Shown piece after piece: positions 13,207-27,600 of a DNA stretch of 64,000 bases (its first letter is position 1; each line of letters opens with the position of its first letter). Below the pieces are notes generated by a model, which was not told the origin of the DNA, searched no databases, and was given only the letters and a program-made list of their open reading frames with translations. The stretch comes from Synchiropus splendidus (taxonomy: Eukaryota; Chordata; Actinopteri; Syngnathiformes; Callionymidae), in assembly GCF_027744825.2 (NCBI RefSeq), contig NC_071334.1, positions 43,563,437-43,627,436 on the forward strand, read 5' to 3'. The translations under genes were made by a program, and so were the position numbers.

Positions 13207-15550
13207 CTGCAGGTGAAGAGAGAAAATGCATGGTCAGACACGATCTTTGGCACAAAATCATACTTGCTTTTAGTCAGAGGCAACTATCTGTATAGTTCCA
13301 TCCATCGCACTCCGTCTCCCTTCACCTCTTTGTCTTTCAAACGAAACACCTGTCATCCTCGCTCACGTACCACCAAAGATCTCATGTGTTTTCTTAATCC
13401 CCACTGGCAGTGTCAGCATTTTTCAATAAATCCTTTATATTTCTCCACGGTATGTACTGTAGGGCAGAATGAAGGACAATAATATACAATGAAAAATGGG
13501 CCAGTTTGTTTGTCAGCTGCTAATGGGAAGAAATCATAAACACTGTTGCAGTTGCAACAAACACCACCACGGCTCCATCTTTTGTTCTTGCAACAAGTGG
13601 TGAAGTTCAAGTCTTACTGGGTTTCTCTACGTGTACGCAAGGTAGCCTGCAGACAACTTTGTTTTCAGTAGTTAGTAGTAATATACCAACCTCTTCTGGA
13701 TAAATAAAACAAAAGGAAAAAGAAACATTTCCCATACTTGAAGTTAATTTTCTAACTAAGAGTTGTAGGTTCCCATGTTGCCTCGTGGTCAATTGTTCAT
13801 TGCAGTTTCCAGGTGAGAATAATGCTCCCCCAAGAGAGTATGGTTCAGTAATGGGTGAAATTTAGCAGCAGCTCCTTTCAAATCTCCAACTTATGAGAGG
13901 TTCCCACCTGGCTGAAATTGGGGAATGAATGCCGGATGGATTATACACTATATACAGAAAAAAAAACCACTCGGATTAATCTAAGCAAATAGGTACAAGC
14001 CTCTTATTGGCTTATAGTTCAGCAGCATTATCCGTCCAAAGAACAAAGCCAGGATTCATCAAGCTCAAAGTGTAAACAAGTGGAACATCAGGCATTATTT
14101 TCCCACATGAATGCTACTAGACGGTCATTGATACTGTAACAATCCTGACTTCTTATGACAAGTGCGCTGCCTCAGAATTTGCTAAATAGCACTGTAGTCA
14201 AGTCAAGATCAAGACCAGAGCATACCAAGACTTTGAGGACGGAGGGGTCGAAACCAAGACCAAGGCCGGTTGAGACACGTCATGAATCCGAACACACCAA
14301 CCGAACACCACCAAAACCAAATATTCAGGGAACTCCAAGCAGTCCTGAAAGTTTTAATGGACTCTGTTCGTCCATTTCAGAGTTCTTCTGCTTACAAATG
14401 GACAGTAGGTGAAGAATAATGAGTCGATTCTGAGAAAATGTGGTCTGGAGGCAAAGGGTGAATTCCAATTCCTTGCTTAATCCTCGATCTTAACCCTCAA
14501 GCTTAGCCCTCAAAACCAAGCTTGAAGGGCCGTGTGACTTGGAAATGGGACACCCCTTAAATGCAGCTATGTCCTGTAGGGGGAAGCAATGTGCAAAAGC
14601 GGCGTTCAAATGACACTTTGCACTGAGGCCAGAGTCGGAAGCACCTGATACTTGACACCATGGGCAACAAAGAAATGATCAAAAGAAGAGGATACGTGTG
14701 AGACATGGGTCGGAAAATGAAAATTATTTTGACTTGGGTTGAACCTCTATTTTTCGGTCACCAGTGGCAGTGAGCCAGGGAGTTAGTGCTGTCACCTCTA
14801 AAGTGCAGAGCTTGTTTCACCTCTGTGGCACATTTTTGTAATTGAAATACATATTCGCATTGCGCTGTTGAGTCGAAGCGAAAGTCAACATTCAAGCAGC
14901 TCTACATGTTGTTTCCCTGAGTCATTGTGTCACGCGTTGTTATTCTGGTGCTTTTTCTGGGCTAATCCAAAAAGCTGCCTGAATATATTTGGTGCATCCC
15001 CTCAATCCTAAGGTAGGTGCCAGCGAATCTCAAAGTTGAGGAAGCTACTTTCCTTAGTCTTGCTCTTCAACTCCCTGAGAGTCAGGATGGTCCTTGCTCT
15101 TCACAGGAGCACGCGTTTTTAGATTGAGCACTGAGGTTAAAGATTAAGGAAAGAATAGGAATTCAGTTAGAATCAAGTACGTCTAAACTCAATGGTCGCA
15201 TATGGAAAGTTACCAAATAAATTCCGGAGCATTCCTGCTGCAAGTCCTGTGATCAGGACTAGAAAGTCCCATGGCAGAAAAATCATTTTGCAGGCTGAGA
15301 CAATGAAGGATGCTTTGTCAGTCAGTGGAGCTCCTCAAGACTGGTGTACAGCAACTGCAACGTCACCAAATGTCTGACCTCACACGACTCGAACGTTTTG
15401 ATGAAAAGCACTAAAACTCCAAAGTTTCAAAGTTGAAGAAGAAGAGCATGAAAGGATCATGAAGCTGTTGACGAAGTGAATGAAGTGTTAAAACGCTGAG
15501 TGTCACAAAATATTGCAGCACCAGGAGAATATCAGGATTGTCCGCGCCAC

Positions 15551-15601
<51 letters not shown>

Positions 15602-18600
15602 AAAGTCAGCTCGGTGCACTGTCAGTCATATGGCAGTAGCGCTCTGGGCTTCACAGTCAAAATGAGATATGAACTCTGATGGACCTCGGCCCAGGCTCTC
15701 GGTAAAAGGTAAGCAATAATAAATGAACAGAGCTGCAATAAAATGAAAAATATATATAACAGCACAGTCATATTTGCTTCAGAATTGCTTTCACAGCAGC
15801 CGCATATTGAATGTTCTTTCCCCACTGAACTGATTTCTTATTTTCATTTGAGTCCGTTCATTTTACTTTGCCGCGGTCCTGGATAATTATGCAGTGGCCT
15901 AGTTAACTGGTGTTTCTCATCACAGCGTAGATGCTGGAAATGCAGAGGACTCCTTTGGTTGTGGAGGGAATTACTTCCGAGGATACAGCAGTGGTCCTTC
16001 CAGAGAGGACTGATATCCATCTGGTTCAGAATCGCCCCCCGTCAATAACCCACTGCTATTTTAACGCAGAGGAGCAGCAAACGAAACATCAAACACCAGA
16101 CAGAGGCAAAGAGAGAGTAAACACGGGAAAGCGAGTGGGTACTGAGAGCAGTGGAGGATTTTCTCAGTGTAACGTTTACAGCAGGTGGAGGAAAGAGCCA
16201 CTTCAACCGAATCCTCTTTGCAGCGGCCAGGACTTCTCCACGGTGTGAAACAACACCCCCAAAGTCGAATTAAAAAAAGAATCTACTTGTCGGTTGGTAA
16301 GTAAGTTATGCACTTTGTCCCTGCTGTTCTTCAGCACGACATGAACACAGTAAATAAAACCAATGCAACCAATGGTCCAATGCAGCGAGTGAGCCGCGTA
16401 TATATCAAATTTATCGTGAGATGCAGAATTGTCATCGTGGAGATTGGGTTTGGCGGTGTATCGTGTACGCTAAGTGACCACCCATCCCTACTGAAAAACC
16501 CTCCCATTCTGGCCGTGTCTATCTACGTGAACAGTGAACTGAACTGGTGGCAAAGGGCAAAGATCCAGTACCCCGTATCAAAGGATTCCCTGAGGGACAA
16601 ATAAAGTGTGTTTGGTCGCCTCGCCGTCCGTCCCACCAAACAGCTCAGCTTCGGAGTGACGCTCGTGTCTCTGCCGTTCCCTCCCAGAGCAAATGAACTG
16701 CCTGTGAGATCAAGACGATTTGAGGTCAGAGGGAACTGTCCACCCGAAACCTTAATTGTCAGCAAGTGACTTGAGGGTAACGTTTCACCTTTCTCAGTGG
16801 AGGTTGTTTATATCTCATCGCATTGTTGGCATCTGATCAATTTTCAGTTGCCAAACTGTTCCGCAGGCTCCATACAATGCCAATGCCCAAAACGTTGACT
16901 AAAGTCTGTTCAGTAGGAGCCAAGGTAGGAAGCATCAGAGCATCATCAGAGCGGTTTATGGATTTCCATTTCCATTTATTTATGTGGATTATTTACTCTT
17001 TTATTGTGTGTTTCACACGTTCCTTCATTGGTTGCCTAGTCATCGTGTTCACCAAAAAGTTTGCTTCCTTGCTCTTCCACGACTAACCTGTGTGATTTCC
17101 TCCCTCTCACCTTTGACAGTATGAGGAGCAGCCCATTACCAGCAGCTGTGTTCTCTCAGTGTCTGCACATGCTCTTCCCAGTGTTCATGGTAGAGCTCTC
17201 CATTTGGATGTCCTTTTTCCTGGTCCACGTTTGTTGACGGATATACAATGTTTTTCTTTTTTTGTTTGTTTGCATTTGCCTCTGAGTGTATTGGAGTAGT
17301 TCTGCTCGTCCTTCGTGGTGGATACTCTTAGTGAAATGACACTTTTTTCCAATCTTCACAAGAGCATTCTATTGATGTACATGAGCATTCAGTGAAAACT
17401 CAATCACACAGGGGGTTAAAATTTCAAACGTCAAAAAGGAAATTGCAGCAAAAACAAAAAACAAAAACAAAATTGTTGTTTGGTCAAGGTCAGGGTCGCG
17501 GTCAGGGTCGGGGTCAGGGTCAGGGTCAATTTGAAGACCACTAATACTGACCAGAGCGGGAGTGAAACACTAACCATAAAACCCAACACAAGCTTCTTGG
17601 GCAGCTTAAGAGCAGCACCAAAGAGGACCATGTGGGTTTGGTTGCTGAGAGTACATGAAGCAGCTCAGCCAAGTATGAAGGGGCCATTCCATGGAGACAT
17701 TTTTAAAAACTTGAACTGGATCCTGAATGGAACAGGAGGCCAGTGAAGCAGGACTCGCAAGAGTCATGTGCTCACACCGATTTGTGCCAGTCAGGAGTCG
17801 GGCAGCTGCGTTTTTGACCAGCTGGAGCCGACGAAGTGAAGCCTGCTCAAGACTGCAATGCAGTAAGTTGCAGTAGTCCAAGTGGGAACAAATAAACAGA
17901 TGAATGACTTGTGTGGTGGGACACAAGGTTTTCGCAAATGATGGAACTCCGTCCAATATCCAACTATTTTCACCGCAGTGTTTTGCCGGGAGACCTGCAT
18001 GTGTTGATGTGAACCTATGAGGACCACTCCATCTAATAAAATAAACAGGGATCCAGAGACTCAGAGTCAACCAGTGTCATTATCAAAGGTTCCCTGGATT
18101 AAAAATAAGTTTAAAACTACCACACTCTCCACAACTGTCACACGGCGGTGGAGCTGGAGAGCGTGGCGCGTCGTCACGGTCTCGTCATGTTCACGTGTGC
18201 AGGTCCAATGCAGCGAGTGAGCCGCGTATATATCAAATTTATCGAGAGATGCAGAATTGTCATCGTGGAGATTGGGTTTGGCGGTGTATCGTGTACGATA
18301 AGTTATCGCCCATCCCTACTGAAAACCCTCCCATTCCGGCCGTGTCTATCTACGTGAACAGTGAACTGAACTGGTGGCAAAGGGCAAGGATCCAGTACCC
18401 CGTACCAAAGAATTTCCTGAGGGACAAAGCTGAATGCAACAAAAGAGAACAAAAGTTTCTGTCTCTAAACTTGGTGTTGTTGCTTCGCACCAGCTGCCTG
18501 AACGACCTTTCATTGCACCTCCCATGGGTTGAAAGCTTAAACATCTCTTTTTGAATGATTCAGTTTGTGGGAGTGACCTTGCCCAATAGCACTACCCTCA

Positions 18601-21600
18601 GCACATGTCTTTAGGGGATTGGCTCAGCAGATTTAGAAGATGATTTGCCAGGAATCCAAGGTTACTCATACAGTAAATGCAATTGGAAACAATATAAAAG
18701 CAAATAATGGCTCTGATGTCAGTGTCAGTAGTGATGGCAGCATGACGCCACACTCCTGTGAATGGACTCTGGAAACTCAATTCATATTGGACTGGTGATG
18801 AAAACTTGACAACAATATTTTATAGCAGTATTTTAAAATAAAACAGGCACAGCAGGGCCTCATCTCTTTTTCATCCTCACATCCATAAAACATTCATGCA
18901 ACACGAATAGCGGGAGATCATTTCTCCTCCGTCACTCCTCTGCTTTTGCTGAGCAGTGGAGGAAATACTGCCGCGCAAAAGCAATCAACACAAAATATCT
19001 TTGCAATTTTCCTCCTGCATACACGTTGAATACCACAAAAAAGTGTTTCATTTTGGAAGGCACTAAACGAAAAGATGTCTATTAAGATCAACTCCATCTG
19101 CGAGGAGTCATTTATCAACAATGCAGGTTTGCTAACATCCAATTTGCAGATAAATGTCCTCACACACACACCACTTCTACAGCCTCTCCTTAGCATTCAC
19201 ATCCACGCGGCGCCTGTCCTATTACCGACGGAGTCGGCTGTTCCCTGAGGTATTACGTGCTCCCGAGAATATCACTCCACCACAGTCGTACCAGCTGGGT
19301 GACTGTCACTGTCCCAAACACTTTCCTGGCACGGAAACTTTTTATCGCGGCTCACAGAAAGATGGCGTCTCAAACAGGTATGTCATTTTCAAAATTTACA
19401 AAGTTCTTTCACAGTTGTGAGCCTCGACAGTTTTGACACATTGCAAATCATATTTAAATGATTTCTTCAGGCCACTGCCTCCTCGAAGGGACCAACACCT
19501 GGACTAGCAAACTCAAGGCTACCGCACTTCCTGCTCTGGTGCTTCACAGCACATCCTACCAAACTGTATCAACATCCCAGACCCTCAACTTTACATTTTT
19601 CTCCTGATATTTTTCTCTTCATTTAGCTCATGTTAGTGGTCAAGTGGAGAAGTATAAGGCTGTGTCCCATTTCTTTCTATGTTGCGGTGATAGATCTGTT
19701 AGAGGTGTGAGGATGTTAACGTTAGCCTGGATGCTAGCCCACTGTTGTTTGTTCAGAAGAAATAAAAACATACTGTTGTACATACATGTTGTATTGTTCA
19801 TGTTGTCGGACACGGTCGACCATTTGGGTCACTAACGTGTGATACCAGAGACAGTCAACAAACGGAAGAGTAGTTCTCGCTACTAAAATGTTCCTGTTGT
19901 CCTGTCCAACATTGTTTTTAAATAAAGTACTTTGGTATCCTGGAAATCTATCCACACTTCATATTCCCACGTGGTTTCAAGTGAGCTCTGGAGCTCCCTC
20001 GGTTTGAAGGGATCATTTCAAGTGTTACTCTTAGCAGTATTGGGACAAACTACACTGACGCGTGAACGCACAAAACCCAGTGTTAGGGTCAAAAACGAGT
20101 GTTAGGGTGAGAAATGGGACACAGCCTAACTATCTTGGGGTCTTGTTCTGGAGTGGGGGTTTGGAATCGGTGCAGCATGGGCGGTATTGCAGTCACAGTT
20201 GCTCTACTGCACTGTTGTTAGCCAAAAGGCAAAGCTCTCTATTTACTGTGAAAATCTTCAACATGACCCTCTTTGCGTCTTGACTGAAAAAACGAGATCC
20301 CGGATATAAGCGGCTTGGGTGGCGAGCCCCTTAAAGATAGGCTGAGAAGTTCTGTCAGTTGGGAGAGACCCAGAGTAGACCGACTGCATCTCCGCGTTGA
20401 GAGGAGTCAGTTGAGGTGGTTAGGGAATCTCATGAGGACGCCCCCTGGCCAGCAGCAGGCACGGCCAGCTGGGAGGAGACCAAGGGGTCGACCCAGGACC
20501 AGGTGGGGGGATTATATCTCAGCACTGGCCTGGGCGTGTCTCGGGATCCCCCAGTTGGAGCTGGCGGATGTTGCTCAGGAGAAGGGCGTTTGGTGCGGAC
20601 TCCGATGCCTGCGCAACCCGGCAACGGATAAGCGGATGAGGATGGATTAATGGACAAACTGGAAATTGGCATGTTCACTTGAGGATCCTCCCGTTCAGAT
20701 AAAACGTTCCCCTTCGCAAATCGACCACATCATCCTTGTCTTTCATGAAATGTTCATATTTCCATTCGCTGTGCTGTTGTAGTGGCTTCAGACTTTCTCA
20801 CTTCCTGTTGGTATCAGTTCTGCATTGTCTGAGACTCGCGAGATCGTGAGCGATGAGTGATTTTAATTTTGGCATCGATTTTCATTGTCGCGCCTGAAGT
20901 AGGATTTGCATGTCAAAACGCATGCACGCGCAAGCATGTATATGCATGTAAAAAGTGTTTGGGTATATGTATTCAATGATAATAAGTCATATGTAATAGA
21001 CATTAAAATACTATCAGCAGAAAGGGAAAACAAAAGTGTTTAGGTGTTTGCTTATATATCGCACAACTGACAATGCAAACCGGATGATGATGCAGCGGCT
21101 GAATTCACCTGTCACCTGGAGAAGGAAATAAACAGCAGAGCAGATTATCCTTGGAGTGTAAATTAAGAATCCTCAAACTGAACACTGTCTCTGACAAGGG
21201 ATTAAGGGTATTACCATTTTGGAGAACGTGTGAATGATATTTTATGATGCAATTAATTTCAGACAACAGGTGGATCTGCGCGGAAATGAAACAGGATCTC
21301 TGGATAATTAGGTTTTGATGAGGAGACATTGCCTTACATCTAAACATCATGAGGCGATTTAGACGTGAGATTCAGGCAGTCAGACTACAGTCAAGTTTGT
21401 TGAGTCGTATTGTTTTGGCGAGAGCAGAGTGTCAGGCTTCATGCTTTGAGGAGCTTCTATGTGTCTTGAATTGATATGAAGGAAGTGAAATCACAGGTCT
21501 GTCTGACAGCTGACGGTCAGAGTTCCTATGGAGCAACTGTATTAGAGTTTTTGTAATAGACAGCAACATCATTAGGCAAGAGGAGGGTGCAATGTGGACT

Positions 21601-24600
21601 CGGAACTCACGGAGAGAGCTGCTATACATTTTCATGACTGTTTTTTAAAATCCTTTATTTCAGCTCCAAAATGACAGTGCTGGACACAAGGGCCAAAAGA
21701 TGAACCTCTTTTCAACCTATGACTTAATTTAACCTATTTCTTTCAGTACGGCAAGGCACAAGGGACAATAATACGTTGCTACAAACTTATATATCAGAAA
21801 TGAAAGTTCATATCTAAAAAATAAAATGTGCACCAAAAACTTCAATCATCAACAGAGCATGCCACTATCATGAGCAGTACAGATCAATGTTCAAGCTTTG
21901 CCCTTCGACCAGCTAGCAAATGCAGGTTAAAAATGTCTGGTGCGTGTGAAAGAGATTTAGATAGGTGGGGAAGTGCGTCCATCTTTGTGCTTCAAGAAGA
22001 CAACCAGGATGTCAACTGTGTTCTGAATCAGCGGGTGAAGGAGAACAATTTGTGTATCTTGACGCTAACCTCAGAGGTGCTAAACATACTGTAGCATGCT
22101 AGCGTTAACAGGGACTGTTGATTCAGAGATTCTTATTTGACTAGTCTTATCATGAAAGAATATCGTTGCTTGACCAACAAATGCCTTGACATCGCGTCTG
22201 TGTTTGAAATTTGGCTCCTTTATGACTGAAGTAACAAAATATACTCAGTAGTCACTCAGTCTTTTCTAGATAGATAGATAGATAAATAGATAGATGGATG
22301 GATAGATAGATGGATGATGATGGACGGATAGATGGATGGATAGATAGAGATATAGATAGATGATAGATGATAGATGGATAGATATTCAAACAATGTCATT
22401 TTTCCTTGGCTGTGAAGGTCTTGTCAGCAGTTCATGGCAAACAAAAGAGGAACCAATGGCGCATTATTCCATACAGCTTAACAATACACTGTAATGATGT
22501 CTCTGCCTCTCTCTGTGGGCCAGAATCTATAGAAAGACATGATAAATACTCCACGAAGACTCTACTGATGGAGAAGCTACTGAGACAAACTTGAAAGATA
22601 GAGGTCAGACGGTTTCGCCAACGTCAATATAAAGCCGGGGAAGTCGATTAAGGAGCATAAATAGACTCCAGAAGAGAAAATAAAAGCTCATGTTAAACAA
22701 GGGGTGACACGTCCTGACTTTGAAGGCTAAGCTCCATTAACTCCTGACGGACCGTAGGAGCTGGTTTGTACATTGTGAGTAATAGAGCGTCATGTTGTTG
22801 ACAGGTTTTAATATTTGGGTAACTAAATCTAGTCCATGATTTTTGTAATAGGTCTATTAGGAACATTTTGACCAGAAGATCCTTCTAACAATCCAGCTGG
22901 AATCTATTCTCCAGGCTTTTCTCAGTGTAGCTAACTGAGGGAGGCAGTGTGTGTCAAGAGGAATCCCACGCAGAACATACCAACTCAACACAAAAAGGAC
23001 CCCAACTGTGGATATGTGAGCAGCATTACCTCTGTTCCGTTTCCTGTTTGTATGAATCATCTGATGTTGGAGAAAAGCAGCACGTTTTGCAGAAGAAATG
23101 TTAAAAATGGTTTTACACTTCTACTTGACTTTGAAAAAAAAACACTCACAGACTAACTCTGTGAGCCATGGACAGACATCACTGGTGGAGAAGCGGAGGG
23201 TCCAGGGTTGGGGTTGCCAGTGGATTGAGCCACAAGTTCAGTTTTTTGTTTTTGGATAAACATGACCATGGTTTTGCATGGCACACCAACAATGCCTGGA
23301 ACACATATGTGGGGCGGACACTGTCTCCTGAGGTGAGCCAAACTGAGTTCACCATACGGTGTGTGTGTGGGGCCAGTCTTGCCTCAGCTTATCTCCCAGC
23401 CAATATTTTTTCACAGCACAGGTCCAAAGGTTTGATTTATCCCACATTCAATAAAGTGCTGCAGTGAGCTGCTTTAGTCGCTTGGAAATGTTTATAAGTC
23501 ATGGCTTTTTTTTCCCCCCCAGAGTCGTTATCTTGATGAAAGAAGTGCTGAATTTAAAAGGCTAGAAAGTGACGGCTGATTGCACACAGTGCGTGTCTGT
23601 CCTCGGTTCTCCTGACGTATTGAGTGATATCTGCTGGAGCGGAAGGCTCTGATGGATGAGTGGCCGGTGGAGATCAGAGACGAAGAGAGAGGGGGAAGTT
23701 TGACAGCTGTGAAAAAAAACAAAAAAAATCTTCTGCCATTTCAGAAGCGCTCACCTTCACCATTCATAAACACAAAGACTGGAGCATTATCAGCCCTTCG
23801 TATTGTGTGGGCTTTGGGGTGGTCACCTTCAGGGGTGAGCTGACAGGAAGAGGCTGGATCAACTGATCAGAGGCTGCTACAAACATTCTGGAGGATATTC
23901 ATAAAGCTGTCACTCATGTTGAGGGTCCTGTACCGTGCACCACATGAGACTCAAAGCACCTGCACTTGTCAGTACTCCATCAATCCTGCAGCACATCTCA
24001 CCACCAGTGTTGGACAAGTTACTTTAAGTTAGTAACTTAGTTACACTTACTAGTTACCACGTTGAAAAGTAACTTTGTGACTTCAAGTTACTCATTACAC
24101 TCAAAGTAACTTGTTACTAGCAAAAGTAACTTTTTAAAAACTGTATATCATAGCGGAGCTCAAACATAGTCATCTTAGAACAGTCACGGTTGTCAGGCTG
24201 GTTGGGGAACCAGCATCATTGGGACAGAATCGGCCACATTATCGTTGTTTGTGTGGCTTTCTAAACTACACAGTCAGGTAATAAAGGTCATCTATCGATC
24301 TGTAAGCTCTAACCCACTTCAAGTGCAATCCTATTACAAAGTCTCCACTTAGTGACCTAAAGGTGGAATGGCAGTGTGAGCGCAAGTGAACGCATGACAA
24401 TATTGGAACGTTTGATGGGCATATTTATTGTAACCATTTAGAGGAGAAACTATACTTTTAGAAGTGCAAAATAATCAACTCTTTTACAGAACACTTTGTA
24501 GTGGCAGGAACAAACAATAGTGCAAAACTGATGCTGATGATCATCTCAACAGCAACACACCTAGACCAAGTGGAAACGTTAACTGCAGTGACAACTCCAC

Positions 24601-27600
24601 AGCTGTGATAGGCAGCATGTCTTCCACAACACACCTCGCTGCTACTAGTGTGTTCAACTGCTTCTGAGATAGAGGCTGTGCAACATGCGCTCCCAAGTCG
24701 AGCTTCTGCTGTTTGGCGCAGTGGCTTCTCCTGTGACATCAGACCAGCGAACCTTAGCAGCGTCTGCTTCTCGCTCTATCTCCACCAGCTTGGACGTGTG
24801 CACTTTTTGAAGGTGTTTCGCCAGATTGGAATTGCTCGTTTTGGAGGAGCATAGAGTTTTCAAGCCTCCACATAGCTTGCCGCTACTGCAATATTTCTCT
24901 GGTCTTTTACAGCTAAAAAGGAAAAACAATGAGAATATATCCACAATGGGAATCCCACACCTGGACCGTCATCGATAGCAGCCATTATTTTTTTCACATG
25001 CACGCCACTGCATCACGTAACTAATGTGGGCTTCACATCCACCTCGGAAGCTTTTCATGCGTATCATGGACGCTGCTTTTTAAACTTTTTATAGAGTTGT
25101 TAATGTGAAGTAATGAGTAACAAGCATGTGTAGTAATGATAAACATGTTGGTAATTTTGGCAAAGGAACACGTTATGGCACTTGTTATTTCAAAAGATAT
25201 GGTAGTTCCTATAATGCGTTACTGAATAACGCATTAGTCCCAACACTGCTCACCACTGTCTCATTGTTCGCAAACACATATACCCACCACACCAACACCT
25301 GGTCTCCTTGTTCTCCTTTCACTTTCTAGCACTGCGGTTATCCCTCAACACTTCTGCTGTACTGACCCATTCCTCTCGATGGCAGGTGCCTCCCTTCTGA
25401 ATGACAACCTCCACTCTTGTAAGTTCCTCTCGCTTCTGGAAGTACGTGTGTTCACCACTACTATCGCCGTCCTCTTAGCAAGATCTGCCACCATCTGTTC
25501 CTCAGGATGTCTGTCCTTGACTCCGTGCCTTCCCAACACTTCCTCTGTTCCCTTCACCTACATGGCCATCAAAGTCGGCTCCTATCACTCAGGTGAATGC
25601 CCTCCATCACCTCATGTAGTCAGGTCCAGAACTTCTCTTTCTCCTCCTACTGACACTTGTCTGTGGGGTATAAGCACTGACCATGTTAAGACTCACGCTG
25701 ACTCCGTCAACATCTTGCTTCAGGGTTATGATCCATGCCTCACTCGCTCTTCACTTTAACAAAAGTGTTCACATACTCTACACCAGTGATTATTAACCAT
25801 AGGGCCGGGGTCCATGGTCGGGCCGCTAGCAGGTCCAAGAGAGCTGCTTATTTTTTTTTGTTTTACAACTTTGGGCTGTAAGGGCAGAGAGTGCTCAGTC
25901 TTAATACATGAGCCTCGTATGGTAGTACTTAGGTGCGTAGTAGTGAGTCACTGAATTGACTTGACAGCTGCAAATCTGTGATAGTTACCAACTACGGAGG
26001 AGTTCTTGAAAAGAAAAAGTGCTAAAGAAAGAGATGGCGCCCCCCAACAGTAAAAACTGTTCATGAAATGAAAGCACCTGTTGAAGCAGTTTTGAAAATT
26101 AATTGGAACATTTTATGGCGATACTTTCATTTACACTTTACTTATATTTTCTCTGGAATTTAAATAAAATATATTATTTTTATGTTATGATATTTAGACA
26201 TGGTTTTATTATACTTATTTTGTTCTGAATTTTATTCCGTTTTTCCAATTTTCTCAACAGTTTGCATGGAGGGTGTTTTTTTCTCCTTTCTTTCCTTTTT
26301 TTTCTTTCTAAATTTAATGAACATGACTTGCACCTGGTTCTGCTGCTGGTTGGACTTTTCAGTGACAAATAAATATCTTTGCAATGATCACATTAAATGT
26401 GGTTATTGATCACAAATGAACTCAAGAGTCATGAATCGGTTCCATTGAATCCACAGGGACTATTTGTTCTGGGTAAGGTGGACCCCGAGATCAAAAAGGT
26501 GAAGAACCGCTGCTCTACACCATTACTCTTCCTGTCTGGTATAAGAAGTTGAATCTATCTTCTTGTTTTACTTCCTGTCCAATCGGAGTACAATTCATTG
26601 AGCTTGCAGTATTTTAAAAAATGGAATCCGCTTGTTTGATCAGCAAGATCTTTTCCAGAGTACAGCTCTTTGTGGCCTCAGGACCAGTATCTCCTCAAGG
26701 TCACACACACAAGTTCATCTAAAACAAATGGCCATGGCTTAACCAGGACTCTGAACCGGTCTTCATCCTCAAATTGAGGCTTGGATTTGTGGGGTTTTGG
26801 ACAAACACTCCTCCTGTGAAGTCCAGTAAGATCTGGGACAGCATTCCATGTCAGCAGCTTCAAGACTCACCTCAAGCCGTGGTTGAAAGCAAACCAGTCT
26901 TGTGACCATTGATCTTGTACTCTGTTGAGATGTGTTCGATAGTGACCTCTTGCTGTGACCTGTTGTCCTATTCTGCCTCACTGTCATGTTTTCTTTCATC
27001 TCTCCTGCCAAGGGACTGCACTGACTGAGGTGTGTAAATGAATCCTCCTCTACTTTGCTTTCCTTTGGTGTATCGACGTCTGCTACACAAGTGTCTCCTC
27101 TTATAAATGGGTTCGAAGGGTAACTAAAGAGAATAATGAATTATTAATGATGGACGATGAGGTCACTATCGATTGCCTTCCCATATGTTAATGCGGTGTT
27201 AATGAGTTGTTGGCCAAGTGTGATGGAAGAGCTGGCTGCAAAGGTTAACCACTCATTTATTATGAACGTCGATGAATCGTTGGTGAAGCATTTCCGCGGC
27301 CGTGCATTCAGTCTGTGGATGTGAAAGATACACATTATTTGCTATTGAGCAAAAAAAAAAAAATCTGTTATGCAAGAAATATTTTGCGCGCACGGCTCTA
27401 ATGAGGACATTTCCTGTCAATATTTGTCGGGCGAAAAGCCGATCAGTCACAAAGTAACACAACTGAGGAATGGTGTGGAAACATCTTGGTCATTAACATA
27501 CACCCTGCGCCGATGTAAAGGTATTTTGACTTTAAGAAACTCAATCCTTTTAAGGAATACATGTCAGTTATCCATCACGCAGACTCAGATGAGGGCTGAG

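Noticed and set aside
13005..13295. Plus-strand and alternative minus-strand frames over the terminal exon
   Set aside because: Only the minus frame joins in phase to exon 2 and carries the family signature VEHDFRLQEG.
17482..17529. GGTCAG hexamers considered as interstitial telomere sequence
   Set aside because: The vertebrate telomere unit is TTAGGG; these units are different.
22267..22384. Tetranucleotide array considered as a CRISPR-like array
   Set aside because: There are no spacers; units are 4 bp, which is an ordinary microsatellite.
26640..27010. Possible further LINE tail (a frame reading SFKTHLKPWLK)
   Set aside because: The resemblance is too short and lacks the conserved motifs seen in the accepted fragments.
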